Positions 33,909-41,314 of a DNA stretch of 64,000 bases are shown here, one piece after another (within the stretch, counting starts at the first letter, position 1; each line of letters starts with the position of its first letter). The stretch is from Lachnospiraceae bacterium. GTDB taxonomy: Bacteria; Bacillota; Clostridia; Lachnospirales; Lachnospiraceae. Location: assembly GCA_022845895.1 (NCBI GenBank), contig AP025573.1:2576501-2640500 (forward strand). The letters run 5' to 3'. Below the pieces are notes generated by a model. The model had not been told where the DNA came from. It saw only the letters and a program-made list of their open reading frames with translations, and made no database searches. The translations under genes were made by a program, and so were the position numbers.

Positions 33909-34820
33909 CTATGCATCTTTTAATCTTGCAAGCTCTTCTGCATCCAGGAACAAGATCTTCTCATCGATATCTCCTCCGTATTCTGCATACGCCTGCTCAA
34001 TTTCTCTTAATGCGGCTGCGCCTTCTGCCTTTGTCATCTTCCTGCTGTGCCAGTCCGCTTCATTCTCCATGTATGACACTCCTTTGCCCTTTACCGTGTC
34101 GGCAATGAGAACATGCGGACAGCCTTTCGTCTCATTCATTCTGTCGAAAGACTCCCTCAGCGCTTTCAGGTCATGGCCGTCGCATTCCTGCGTATGAAAG
34201 CCAAAGGCTTCCCACTTTGCCTTCAGGTCGCCAAGCGGCATGATATCATCCGTAAAGCCGTCAATCTGAAGCCTGTTATTGTCGATGATTACCTTGAAAT
34301 TGTCGAGATTATATTTGGCAGCCGCCATAGCTGCCTCCCAGACTTCTCCCGACTGGCATTCCCCGTCCCCGAGAACACAGTATACATCATATTCTTTTCC
34401 ATCCATCTTTCCGGCAAGCGCCATTCCGAGCGCCATGGAGAATCCCTGTCCGAGCGCTCCTGTCGAGGCCTCCACCCCCGGAGTCTTCAGCCGGTTGCAG
34501 TGCTTCGGCAGCATGCTGTCGTCCGCGTCGAACTCTTTCAGCTTCGCGGCGGGAAAGTATCCCAAATCCGCCAAAACTACGTAGAGTGCCGGACTTGCAT
34601 GGCCTTTGGACATGACGAACCGGTCTCTGTATTCTGCAAGCGGGTTCTGACCATCGCAGCGCATCACCCCTCCGTAATACAGCGTAGTCAGCACTTCCAG
34701 AACAGACAGTGATCCGCCGGGATGTCCCGAACCCGCATAGGCCATCATGGCTGTCAGGTTGTAGCGTATCTCTTCTGTCTTTTTTCTGAGCTGGTTATAA
34801 TCCTGCAGCAATTCTTTCAT
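33909..34820 (-). CDS. Transketolase, N-terminal (TPP-binding) subunit
   Basis: This is a 303-residue TPP-binding half with GSGHPGGSLS near residue 30, SKGHASPALY, and the TPP/Mg motif GDGECQSGEVWEAAMAAAKY ending in the conserved Asn. It is the first gene of the 15-gene minus-strand run, and its leader holds an inverted repeat over the likely -10. It transfers a two-carbon ketol unit. The hydrolase product expected from IolN (5-dehydro-L-gluconate) has the hydroxy-ketone end such an enzyme needs; that link is inference. Confidence 0.92.
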   Translation of the reverse strand: MKELLQDYNQLRKKTEEIRYNLTAMMAYAGSGHPGGSLSVLEVLTTLYYGGVMRCDGQNPLAEYRDRFVMSKGHASPALYVVLADLGYFPAAKLKEFDADDSMLPKHCNRLKTPGVEASTGALGQGFSMALGMALAGKMDGKEYDVYCVLGDGECQSGEVWEAAMAAAKYNLDNFKVIIDNNRLQIDGFTDDIMPLGDLKAKWEAFGFHTQECDGHDLKALRESFDRMNETKGCPHVLIADTVKGKGVSYMENEADWHSRKMTKAEGAAALREIEQAYAEYGGDIDEKILFLDAEELARLKDA

Positions 34821-34841
34821 CTTCCTTCTCCTCTCTGCGCT

Positions 34842-34876
34842 ATTGTTATAACAGAATTCGCAAGTATTATAACAAT
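34842..34876. promoter_or_regulatory. Inverted repeat operator at the catabolic operon promoter
   Basis: Perfect 10-base arms ATTGTTATAA (34842-34851) and TTATAACAAT (34867-34876) are separated by 15 bases. The right arm covers a minus-strand TATAAT (34866-34871) with no clear -35, and the left arm falls in the early leader about 20 bases before the transketolase start. This is a typical layout for a regulator binding across the start site. Confidence 0.6.
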
Positions 34877-34976
34877 ATTCTTATTATCGTTTATTTTTAG
34901 TTGCTGTTTTGCCTATTTAACTTACTAATATATTAACAATATAGCTGGATTACTTCTATAAATTTATTGCTATATA

Positions 34977-34990
34977 AAATAACAATATTC
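34977..34990 (+). promoter_or_regulatory. AAATAACAATATTC motif
   Basis: It shares 14 bases (AAAATAACAATATT, 34976-34989) with a site at 52693-52706 in front of the AraC gene, and its core with 34868-34880 and 61020-61029. It lies between the operon promoter and the next terminator; its role is not known. Confidence 0.35.
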
Positions 34991-34998
34991 TTTACTTT

Positions 34999-35046
34999 GG
35001 CAAAAAGAAAAAGCCCTCTCTGCATAAACAGAAAAAGGCTTTCTCG
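34999..35046 (-). terminator. Terminator of the XRE-Uma2 gene
   Basis: The stem GAAAGCC/GGGCTTTTTC has partial inner pairing (TCTG/CAGA) and is followed by TTTTTG on the minus strand, seven bases after the stop. Confidence 0.65.
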
Positions 35047-35053
35047 TCCCATA

Positions 35054-35839
35054 TTAAATATCGAAAATGGAGAAATCAATCGACAGGCCGTCAAATATTC
35101 CGACAGGTATATTATCCTGGAATGTATACGTCTGAATACGGAAATTTTCTTCCCCTTCACCAAATTCATACACCGTAACCGACTCGTTGTCCGGGTCGAC
35201 CACCCAGTATTCCCTCACCCCGGAAGTCCAGTATTTGTTCAGCTTGACAAGATAGTCCCTCTTGCGGCTGCCCGGTGATACGACTTCTGCCACCAGATCA
35301 GGCGCTCCGTTAATCCGCCTGCCATCACTTTTATCTCCGTCACAGACGACGATAAGATCTGGCTGGAGCATCGACCTGTCGTCATCGTCAATCCTGACAT
35401 CTACCGGTGCGAGAAGCACTTTGCAGGGACCTCCCCGCCCCTTGATATGATGGCGGATGTTATAAAATAATTCCCCGACAATCTCCTGATGCCGCACGGA
35501 AGGCGCCTCCATGAAGATAAGGTAGCCGTCCAGCAATTCAGCTCTTACGTCATTCGGAAGGTCGTAATAATCCTCCGCCGTGTATGTGCCGTTCGGCTTT
35601 AATACGTCATAAGCTGGTACGGGCTCACATATCATATCTGCCCGTGAACTGGGACGGTACTGGTCAAAGTCAAGACCGAGCGCAGCTGTTAGCGCATTCA
35701 TCGTGTCGTTCTGCGGGGATCTGGTCGCACCGCTGAATATCTTGTTAACCGTACCAAGCGAGACTCCTGACATCCGTGCAAGCTGCTCATTCGTCAGCCC
35801 AAGCTCTTTTTTACGCTCCCTTAACAGCCGAATCTCCAT
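35054..35839 (-). CDS. XRE helix-turn-helix fused to Uma2-type PD-(D/E)XK nuclease domain
   Basis: This 261-residue fusion has an N-terminal HTH (about 1-60, LTNEQLARMSGVSLGTVNKI) followed by a Uma2/DUF820 domain from about 75. The nuclease-fold motifs are LQPDLIVVCD and DLVAEVVSPGSRKRDYLVKL, ending in the REYWVVDP strand. Uma2 proteins are very common in cyanobacteria and scattered elsewhere, and their role is unsettled. The ATG at 35839 has AGGAGG seven bases upstream. Direct repeats around its promoter suggest it binds its own control region. Confidence 0.85.
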   Translation of the reverse strand: MEIRLLRERKKELGLTNEQLARMSGVSLGTVNKIFSGATRSPQNDTMNALTAALGLDFDQYRPSSRADMICEPVPAYDVLKPNGTYTAEDYYDLPNDVRAELLDGYLIFMEAPSVRHQEIVGELFYNIRHHIKGRGGPCKVLLAPVDVRIDDDDRSMLQPDLIVVCDGDKSDGRRINGAPDLVAEVVSPGSRKRDYLVKLNKYWTSGVREYWVVDPDNESVTVYEFGEGEENFRIQTYTFQDNIPVGIFDGLSIDFSIFDI

Positions 35840-35908
35840 CGGCATCCCTCCTCCCGATAATAGATACTACTTGACAGTATCAGGCAGCATCTGCTTTCTA
35901 TATATAAA

Positions 35909-35961
35909 TTATTATATAAAAATATAAAAAAGTCAACTCGTTATTATATAAAAATATAAAA
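35909..35961. repeat. Two 21-base direct repeats flanking the XRE-Uma2 promoter
   Basis: Identical AT-rich units beginning TTATTATATAAAAATATA lie at 35909-35929 and 35941-35961, exactly 32 bases apart (three helical turns). Between them, on the minus strand, is TTGACT (35931-35936), and the left copy supplies TATAAT (35911-35916). The arrangement suits an autoregulatory operator for the downstream HTH protein. Confidence 0.65.
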
Positions 35962-36014
35962 GCCATATTGTATCCTTCTTCAAACTGCCACGTTCAGGAA
36001 GAATACAATATGGC
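35962..36014 (-). terminator. Terminator of the 15-gene sugar operon
   Basis: Long arms GCCATATTGTAT...TTCTTC and GAAGAATACAATATGGC have one bulge. On the minus strand it is followed by TTTTATATTTTTATA, which is part of the direct repeat. It lies about 50 bases after the last gene of the operon. Confidence 0.8.
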
Positions 36015-36066
36015 CGGCCCGGAAAGCCTTTCTATACTATGTTATTGACACGGTCCGTATCATCTG

Positions 36067-37074
36067 TCAGATATCAAACCCCAGCCCTTTGATTTCCAGC
36101 AGATGCCGCGGGAAATCCCTCGTATAATCGCGGGGCATAGCCTCTTTCAGCAAATCTGCCGACTTGGCCGTCGCGATTACGCTTGGCATGACCACATCTT
36201 CAATCTCCAGGCTCAGCGGCCCGTCATAGCCGAACTGCAGAAGCGTCATGAGATAACGCTTCCACCAGAACACGTCATGACCGTATCCCAGCGCACAGTA
36301 TGTCCAGGAACGTTCATACGCCGGATTGCTCAGATAGGCAGCCGTCTCATGGCAGCCGTTCAGGTCTTTGACATCCTTTTCAATATGCGTGTCCTTCGCA
36401 TGTACATGGTGGATGGCCTGTTTTGCCCCTAGCGCCTTCGCCGCCTCTATCGGATCCATCCCCATGAAGAACAGATGGCTTGGATCCAGATTGGCACCGA
36501 TTATCGGTCCTATCGCATTCCTCAGCCTCAGCAGAGTCGGCACATTATAGACAATCTGTGTCGGATGTACCTCCAGCGCAATCTTTTTGATTCCGTGGCT
36601 TTCTGCAAGCCTTGCTGTCTTTTCCCAGTATGGTATCCCGACCTCGTTCCATTGGTAATCCAGCATCTCCAGCATAACAGGCGGCCAGCAGCAGATGACC
36701 CAGTTGGAATACTTTGCCTCAGGACCGCCGCCCGGCAGCCCCGACATCATCGCTATCTTCTCCACTCCGAGCAGTTCGGCAAGCCGGAACGTCTTCTCTA
36801 CAAGAGTCGCGTCTTTTTCTCCCTGCGCATCCGGGGACAGCTGATTCCCGTTGCAGTTGAGCACTTCCAGCTTCAGCCCTCTGCTCTCAATTGCTTTCAT
36901 GTAGTTCTCTCTTGCCTCTTTACTTTCCAGCAGCCTGTCGATATCCATATGAGGCGCGTTGGAATATCCGCCTGTCGGAATCTCCAGCGTCTCTATTCCA
37001 ATCATCGCAGCCGTATCGAGCATCTCTTCAAAAGAAAGTTTCCCGAGACTGTCTGTCATTAATGATAAGTGCAT
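36067..37074 (-). CDS. TIM-barrel sugar isomerase/epimerase-like protein
   Basis: A xylose-isomerase-like barrel (AP endonuclease 2 family) of 335 residues. The usual metal ligands can be seen as ALEVHPTQIVYN (Glu/His), GANLDPSHLFFMG (Asp), HHVHAKDTHI (His) and LSLEIEDVVM (Glu). It is the last gene of the long operon, 35 bases after a Gfo/Idh/MocA dehydrogenase. Such barrel-plus-dehydrogenase pairs act on inositols and on 3-keto-glycosides, including C-deglycosylation systems, where the barrel is the alpha subunit; the small beta subunit is not found here. The reaction is unknown. Confidence 0.85.
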   Translation of the reverse strand: MHLSLMTDSLGKLSFEEMLDTAAMIGIETLEIPTGGYSNAPHMDIDRLLESKEARENYMKAIESRGLKLEVLNCNGNQLSPDAQGEKDATLVEKTFRLAELLGVEKIAMMSGLPGGGPEAKYSNWVICCWPPVMLEMLDYQWNEVGIPYWEKTARLAESHGIKKIALEVHPTQIVYNVPTLLRLRNAIGPIIGANLDPSHLFFMGMDPIEAAKALGAKQAIHHVHAKDTHIEKDVKDLNGCHETAAYLSNPAYERSWTYCALGYGHDVFWWKRYLMTLLQFGYDGPLSLEIEDVVMPSVIATAKSADLLKEAMPRDYTRDFPRHLLEIKGLGFDI

Positions 37075-37109
37075 GTCATCCTCTCCTTCTCTCTAATGTC
37101 TGGTAGGCA

Positions 37110-38237
37110 TCATCTTTCTATCTCATCTACTGAGACCCATCTGTTTTCTTCTGCGGACTTGACAACGGCATCCAGTACCTTCTGTGCCTCCATTCCGTCC
37201 TCAAAGCCTGGGCTTGGCATACTTCCATCTTCCACTGCCTTGAGAAATTCATAATATTGATGCAGTACCGTGTGTTCCCATCCGAGCATATGTCCGGTCG
37301 GCCACCAGTTCTTCATATATTGATGCATCTCTTCTGTCACGATGATATTCCGGAAGCCTCTGCGGTCCTCGCAGTCATTATTCAGGTATACATTCAGTTC
37401 GTTCATCCTCTCCAGTTCAAAGCGCAGAGAACCTTTCGTCCCGTTGATTTCGAACCACTGGTAGTTCTTTCTTCCCATATGAGCTCTCGATGCCTCGAAC
37501 ATCCCCATGAATCCATCTTTGAACCTGGCCAGCCACACGGTGTTGTCATCATTGGTAACAGCCTCCGTGCTGCCGTCTGCCGCCTTTCGTTCCTTTACGA
37601 CTGTCTTCATGACAGATACGACTTCATCGATATCGCCCACAAGCCATCTTGCCATGTCAGTGATATGTATCCCCATCTCCAGCGGCCCTTTGCCGACCAT
37701 CTCGCTTTTATATCTCCATGACATCGGTGCCCCGAACAACGCCCAGTCCTGCTGGTAGAACCCTTTGTAGCTTACGATCTCACCAAGCTGCCCTTCTTCA
37801 ATCAACTGCTTTGCCAGCGCCACTGCCGGAATCCTCCGGTAGTTGAAATTCACCATATTCAGGACTTTATTGTCCCTGGCGGCTTCATACATCTCATACG
37901 CTTCCTTATAATTGCGGGCAAGAGGCTTTTCGCTCAGGATATGCTTTCCATTTCTGGCTGCCTCCACAGCAATCTCTTTGTGGAGAAAGCCAGGAACCGC
38001 AATACTGACCACATCAATTTCCGGATCCGTGACAACCTTGTGCCAGTCCGTCTCACATTTTTCCCAGTGGAATCGTTCCCTCGTATCCTCCAGGCCTTCT
38101 CCGACTCCACATATCGTCTTCAGTACCGGCCGTATGCCCAGATCTTTCATAAACATGGTGACATCATTGAGCGCGTGGCTGTGTGCCCGCCCCATGAACA
38201 TGTGGCCTATGAGTGCAAAGTTTAATGTTTTCTGCAT
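37110..38237 (-). CDS. Gfo/Idh/MocA-family oxidoreductase
   Basis: This 375-residue NAD(P)-dependent dehydrogenase has an N-terminal Rossmann fold (FALIGHMFMGRAHSHA), the ILSEKPLARN motif with the catalytic-site Lys, and GIHITDMARW containing the conserved His/Asp pair. It is longer than the IolG-like paralogs and lacks their GYD-EI-GT-GT block. It looks more like the group that oxidises a sugar or glycoside at C3. It is encoded directly before the barrel protein at 36067 and after the binding protein of transporter 1. Confidence 0.87.
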   Translation of the reverse strand: MQKTLNFALIGHMFMGRAHSHALNDVTMFMKDLGIRPVLKTICGVGEGLEDTRERFHWEKCETDWHKVVTDPEIDVVSIAVPGFLHKEIAVEAARNGKHILSEKPLARNYKEAYEMYEAARDNKVLNMVNFNYRRIPAVALAKQLIEEGQLGEIVSYKGFYQQDWALFGAPMSWRYKSEMVGKGPLEMGIHITDMARWLVGDIDEVVSVMKTVVKERKAADGSTEAVTNDDNTVWLARFKDGFMGMFEASRAHMGRKNYQWFEINGTKGSLRFELERMNELNVYLNNDCEDRRGFRNIIVTEEMHQYMKNWWPTGHMLGWEHTVLHQYYEFLKAVEDGSMPSPGFEDGMEAQKVLDAVVKSAEENRWVSVDEIER

Positions 38238-38273
38238 CTTCTTCCCTTCTTTCCAGCTCCTGATGCCGCAGAA

Positions 38274-39320
38274 TCAGAAATTATAGTCATCTACATTATC
38301 CTTCGTAAATATGAGCGGTTCTCCCAGCAGTACGATGCCTTTATCTTTATCTATTATCTCAAGCTTTCCAAGTCTTCCCGCTTCGATATAGCCCTGCTCC
38401 TTTGCCTCATCTACTTTCCCGTCTATCTGTGTCTTAGCCAGGTACATCGCCCCGTAACCGATGTCATACGGACTCCACAGGCAGCATTGCTTGATTGTTC
38501 CTTTCTTTAAGTAGTCTTTGATAAGGCTTGGAACGCCAAGTCCCGTAACGGCAACTTTCCCTACAAGGTCAAGCTGCTCAATCGCCTCGCATACTCCCGG
38601 GCTTGCCATACCAGTCACGGCAAAGACACCTTTCGTCTCCGGATGACTCCTCAAATAGTTTAGCGTGACGTCCCTGCTCTTTGCAAGATCCTCATCACCG
38701 GCCAGGATATCTGCAATCCTCATGTCAGGATAGTTGGCTTCCATGTATTTCTTCATCTCTTCAATCCATGCGTTCTGGTTCGGCGCCGTAAGCACCGCCG
38801 TCACTACAAGAAAATCACCGGAATCGCCTGCTTCCTCTACCATCATGTCCACCATCGTCTTGCCCATGCCTTCAAACGTGACCTGATTCAGGAATAATTC
38901 TCTGGAATCTGCATTCACGTCTGCATCCCATGCCGAAGTATAGATGCCTGCATCCATAGCTGCTTTCATAGCAGGGGAAAGTGCATCCGCATCATTGGCC
39001 GATATGGTGATGGCGGTATATTTCTTCTGCGTCCACTGGTCGATGATATCGGACTGTGCCGCGATATCTGCGTTGACCGGCCCGTTAAAGTCGAGCGTAT
39101 ATCCGAGCTCGTCGCAGGCCTCCTGCGCCCCTTCTCCGGCCGCTACCATATATGGGTCACTCGTGAACTTCGGGCACATCCCAATCGTCACCTTCTCTTC
39201 ACCTTTTGTGCCGTCTTTCGCATCCTTGGACGTATCCTCTGCTTTCTTCGTCGTACATCCAGCGAGACCACAGACGAGCAGCATTGCCGCTAATACGGCT
39301 GATAACATTCTTTTTCTCAT
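38274..39320 (-). CDS. ABC transporter substrate-binding lipoprotein, RhaS/LsrB type (system 1)
   Basis: This 348-residue binding protein has a lipoprotein signal (LLVCGLAGC, lipid Cys at 22) and a two-lobed periplasmic-binding-protein fold of the rhamnose/AI-2 group. It contains DFNGPVNADIAAQSDIIDQW and AVTGMASPGVCEAI. It presents the ligand to the permease pair encoded before it. Unusually for this class it comes last among the transporter genes. The ligand is probably a cyclitol or sugar. Confidence 0.88.
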   Translation of the reverse strand: MRKRMLSAVLAAMLLVCGLAGCTTKKAEDTSKDAKDGTKGEEKVTIGMCPKFTSDPYMVAAGEGAQEACDELGYTLDFNGPVNADIAAQSDIIDQWTQKKYTAITISANDADALSPAMKAAMDAGIYTSAWDADVNADSRELFLNQVTFEGMGKTMVDMMVEEAGDSGDFLVVTAVLTAPNQNAWIEEMKKYMEANYPDMRIADILAGDEDLAKSRDVTLNYLRSHPETKGVFAVTGMASPGVCEAIEQLDLVGKVAVTGLGVPSLIKDYLKKGTIKQCCLWSPYDIGYGAMYLAKTQIDGKVDEAKEQGYIEAGRLGKLEIIDKDKGIVLLGEPLIFTKDNVDDYNF

Positions 39321-39373
39321 ATTATCTTCTCCTTTTTTTCTGTTTATTTATACTGCCGGCAGCAGTATAGTTC

Positions 39374-40327
39374 TTACTCTTGTCTGACCTCCAACGCACG
39401 GTTCAATAAGATACCGAGCAAAAGGACGACGCCTGTCACACACAAGGCCCAGTCGCCCCGGATGGACAGCATTGCCAGGCCATTTTTCAGGAATGCCAGT
39501 ATGACAACACCCAGAAATGTTCCTATAATAGTTCCTTTACCGCCTTTTATGTCCGTCCCTCCAAGGACGACGGCCGCTATAACATTCAGCTCCATGCCGA
39601 TTGCCGCATTCCCTCTTGCAGTGGATACTCTTGAAGTATAGATAATGGCTGCCACGGCTACGAGGAATCCGATAAGTATATATACGAGCATTTTAAATTT
39701 TCTGACCTGCACGCCTGAGAATTTCGCTGCCTCTTCGTTATATCCCATTGCAGTGACATATGTCCCAAACGGCGTCTTCTTGCTCAGTATCCAGACGAGT
39801 ACCGTCAGTACGATAAACACGACGACCTGAATCGGAACGACTCCCAGTATATATGCTCTTCCTGCGTAGGCATAGGCATCAGGGAACACAGATACCGCGC
39901 CTGCGTCTGTGGCTGCATAGGCGATTCCCCTGTAGAAAGAGAACGTTCCAAGCGTCACTACAAACGGGTGCAGCTTTCCATATACAATGAGCACCCCGTT
40001 AAAAGCTCCGCCTGCGATGCCTACCACAATCCCAAGTATCAGGGAAAGGAAGAAAGGGCACCCTGCCTGATACGTGAATCCGATTGTCACTGAGACGAGC
40101 GCCAGCAGCGAACCGACAGACAAATCGATTCCCGTCGTCATAATGACGAAAGTCATTCCAAGCGCCGCCAGCCCGATTTCTACCGATGCCCTGAGTGCAT
40201 CAAAGATATTGCTGGCCGTAAAAAAATAACCAGTGCTTGAAAATACGACACATTCCACGACGATAATGAGCAAAAGCATGCAGATACGGGCTGGCTCTTT
40301 TCTTATAAATGTCTGAAATTTATTCAT
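39374..40327 (-). CDS. Sugar ABC transporter permease, RbsC/RhaP-like (system 1, second)
   Basis: This 317-residue inner-membrane permease has about nine hydrophobic segments and the family coupling motif NEEAAKFSGVQVRKFK near residue 200. The later ELNVIAAVVLGGTDIKGGKGT block is the EAA-like hallmark of the RbsC family. The ATG at 40327 overlaps the stop of the first permease; a start at 40360 would only add residues encoded inside that gene. System 1 has two different permeases, like the rhamnose and AI-2 importers. Confidence 0.88.
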   Translation of the reverse strand: MNKFQTFIRKEPARICMLLLIIVVECVVFSSTGYFFTASNIFDALRASVEIGLAALGMTFVIMTTGIDLSVGSLLALVSVTIGFTYQAGCPFFLSLILGIVVGIAGGAFNGVLIVYGKLHPFVVTLGTFSFYRGIAYAATDAGAVSVFPDAYAYAGRAYILGVVPIQVVVFIVLTVLVWILSKKTPFGTYVTAMGYNEEAAKFSGVQVRKFKMLVYILIGFLVAVAAIIYTSRVSTARGNAAIGMELNVIAAVVLGGTDIKGGKGTIIGTFLGVVILAFLKNGLAMLSIRGDWALCVTGVVLLLGILLNRALEVRQE

Positions 40328-41303
40328 AATGCTTATCCACCACCTTATGCCGCGCTGCATCTACTGCAACAGCTAATAATATAATTGCTCCTAATACAAG
40401 TGATTCAAATGTTGAAGGCACTGCCATCACCGACATTCCGTTCAATATGATTCCAATCAGTATTGACCCGACAAGTGGCGACAGCGCTGAACCTCTTCCC
40501 CCTGCCATGGATGTTCCCCCGATTGCCACCGCCGCAATGACACGCATCTCGTAGCCATTTGCTATCGCCGCCTGCAGCTGTCCGATCTGACAGAGGAAGA
40601 TCCCCCCTGTAAGTCCGCAGCATACTCCGAGCAGGACGTAAGCTCTTATATATGTACTGGCAACGGGAAGTCCTGCCATCCCGGCCGCCCCTCTGTTCCC
40701 GCCGATTGCATATACGTCCCTCCCCCATGTCGTATGCCTGCTCAATACGGCACAGACGGCAAACACGAGGAGAAATACGTATACGGAATTGTTGATTCCA
40801 AGAAATGTGCCGATACCTAGCGCCCGGTGCTCCGCCGTCAGGTTCATCGCCCCGCCGCCCGCATACACAAGCAGGATCCCCCGCAGCACGTTCTGCGTGG
40901 CCAGCGTCACGATAAAGGACGAAAGATTCAGCTTCGCTACAAGAAGGCCGTTGATAAGCCCGAGCATTCCCCCTCCGGCCATAGCCGCCAGAAGACCAAG
41001 AAGCAGCGAGTCCGTCCAGGTAACGACGTAGCCGAATGCATATGCACAGACGGCGAGCTGCGATCCGACCGATATATCAATCTCTCCGAGTAATATGACA
41101 AAATTAAGGGCGATAGCCATAATGCCGATGACCACAGTCTGTACGAGTATCGCCTGAATATTGTCAAAAGTCATAAAACCACTCGCAGCCGCAGAAAAGG
41201 CCAGAAGCAGAATAAAAGAGAATACAAGCGACGGTGTCGACGGACGAAGGAGCAGCCTTATAACTGTGGCGTTTATACTTTTTTTCTTTTCCATAGTCTC
41301 CAT
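40320..41303 (-). CDS. Sugar ABC transporter permease, RbsC/RhaQ-like (system 1, first)
   Basis: This 327-residue permease has about nine hydrophobic segments and the conserved GGNRGAAGMAGLPVASTYIR and EMRVIAAVAIGGTSMAGGRGS blocks. It forms the heteromeric channel of system 1 with the overlapping downstream permease. It follows the ATPase gene by 11 bases. Confidence 0.88.
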   Translation of the reverse strand: METMEKKKSINATVIRLLLRPSTPSLVFSFILLLAFSAAASGFMTFDNIQAILVQTVVIGIMAIALNFVILLGEIDISVGSQLAVCAYAFGYVVTWTDSLLLGLLAAMAGGGMLGLINGLLVAKLNLSSFIVTLATQNVLRGILLVYAGGGAMNLTAEHRALGIGTFLGINNSVYVFLLVFAVCAVLSRHTTWGRDVYAIGGNRGAAGMAGLPVASTYIRAYVLLGVCCGLTGGIFLCQIGQLQAAIANGYEMRVIAAVAIGGTSMAGGRGSALSPLVGSILIGIILNGMSVMAVPSTFESLVLGAIILLAVAVDAARHKVVDKHYE

Positions 41304-41314
41304 TCCTCCCTGAT

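Noticed and set aside
18429..34820. Nicotinate fermentation cluster (Mii plus DmdAB)
   Set aside because: PrpF and LeuCD-type genes fit, but the B12-dependent methyleneglutarate mutase, nicotinate dehydrogenase, enamidase and dimethylmalate lyase are absent from the window.
27073..34820. Sulfoquinovose transketolase pathway (SqwGH with an acylating SauS-like dehydrogenase)
   Set aside because: No sulfoquinovosidase, sulfo-sugar isomerase or sulfite-lyase genes are nearby, and the remaining genes handle dicarboxylic acids or inositol products.
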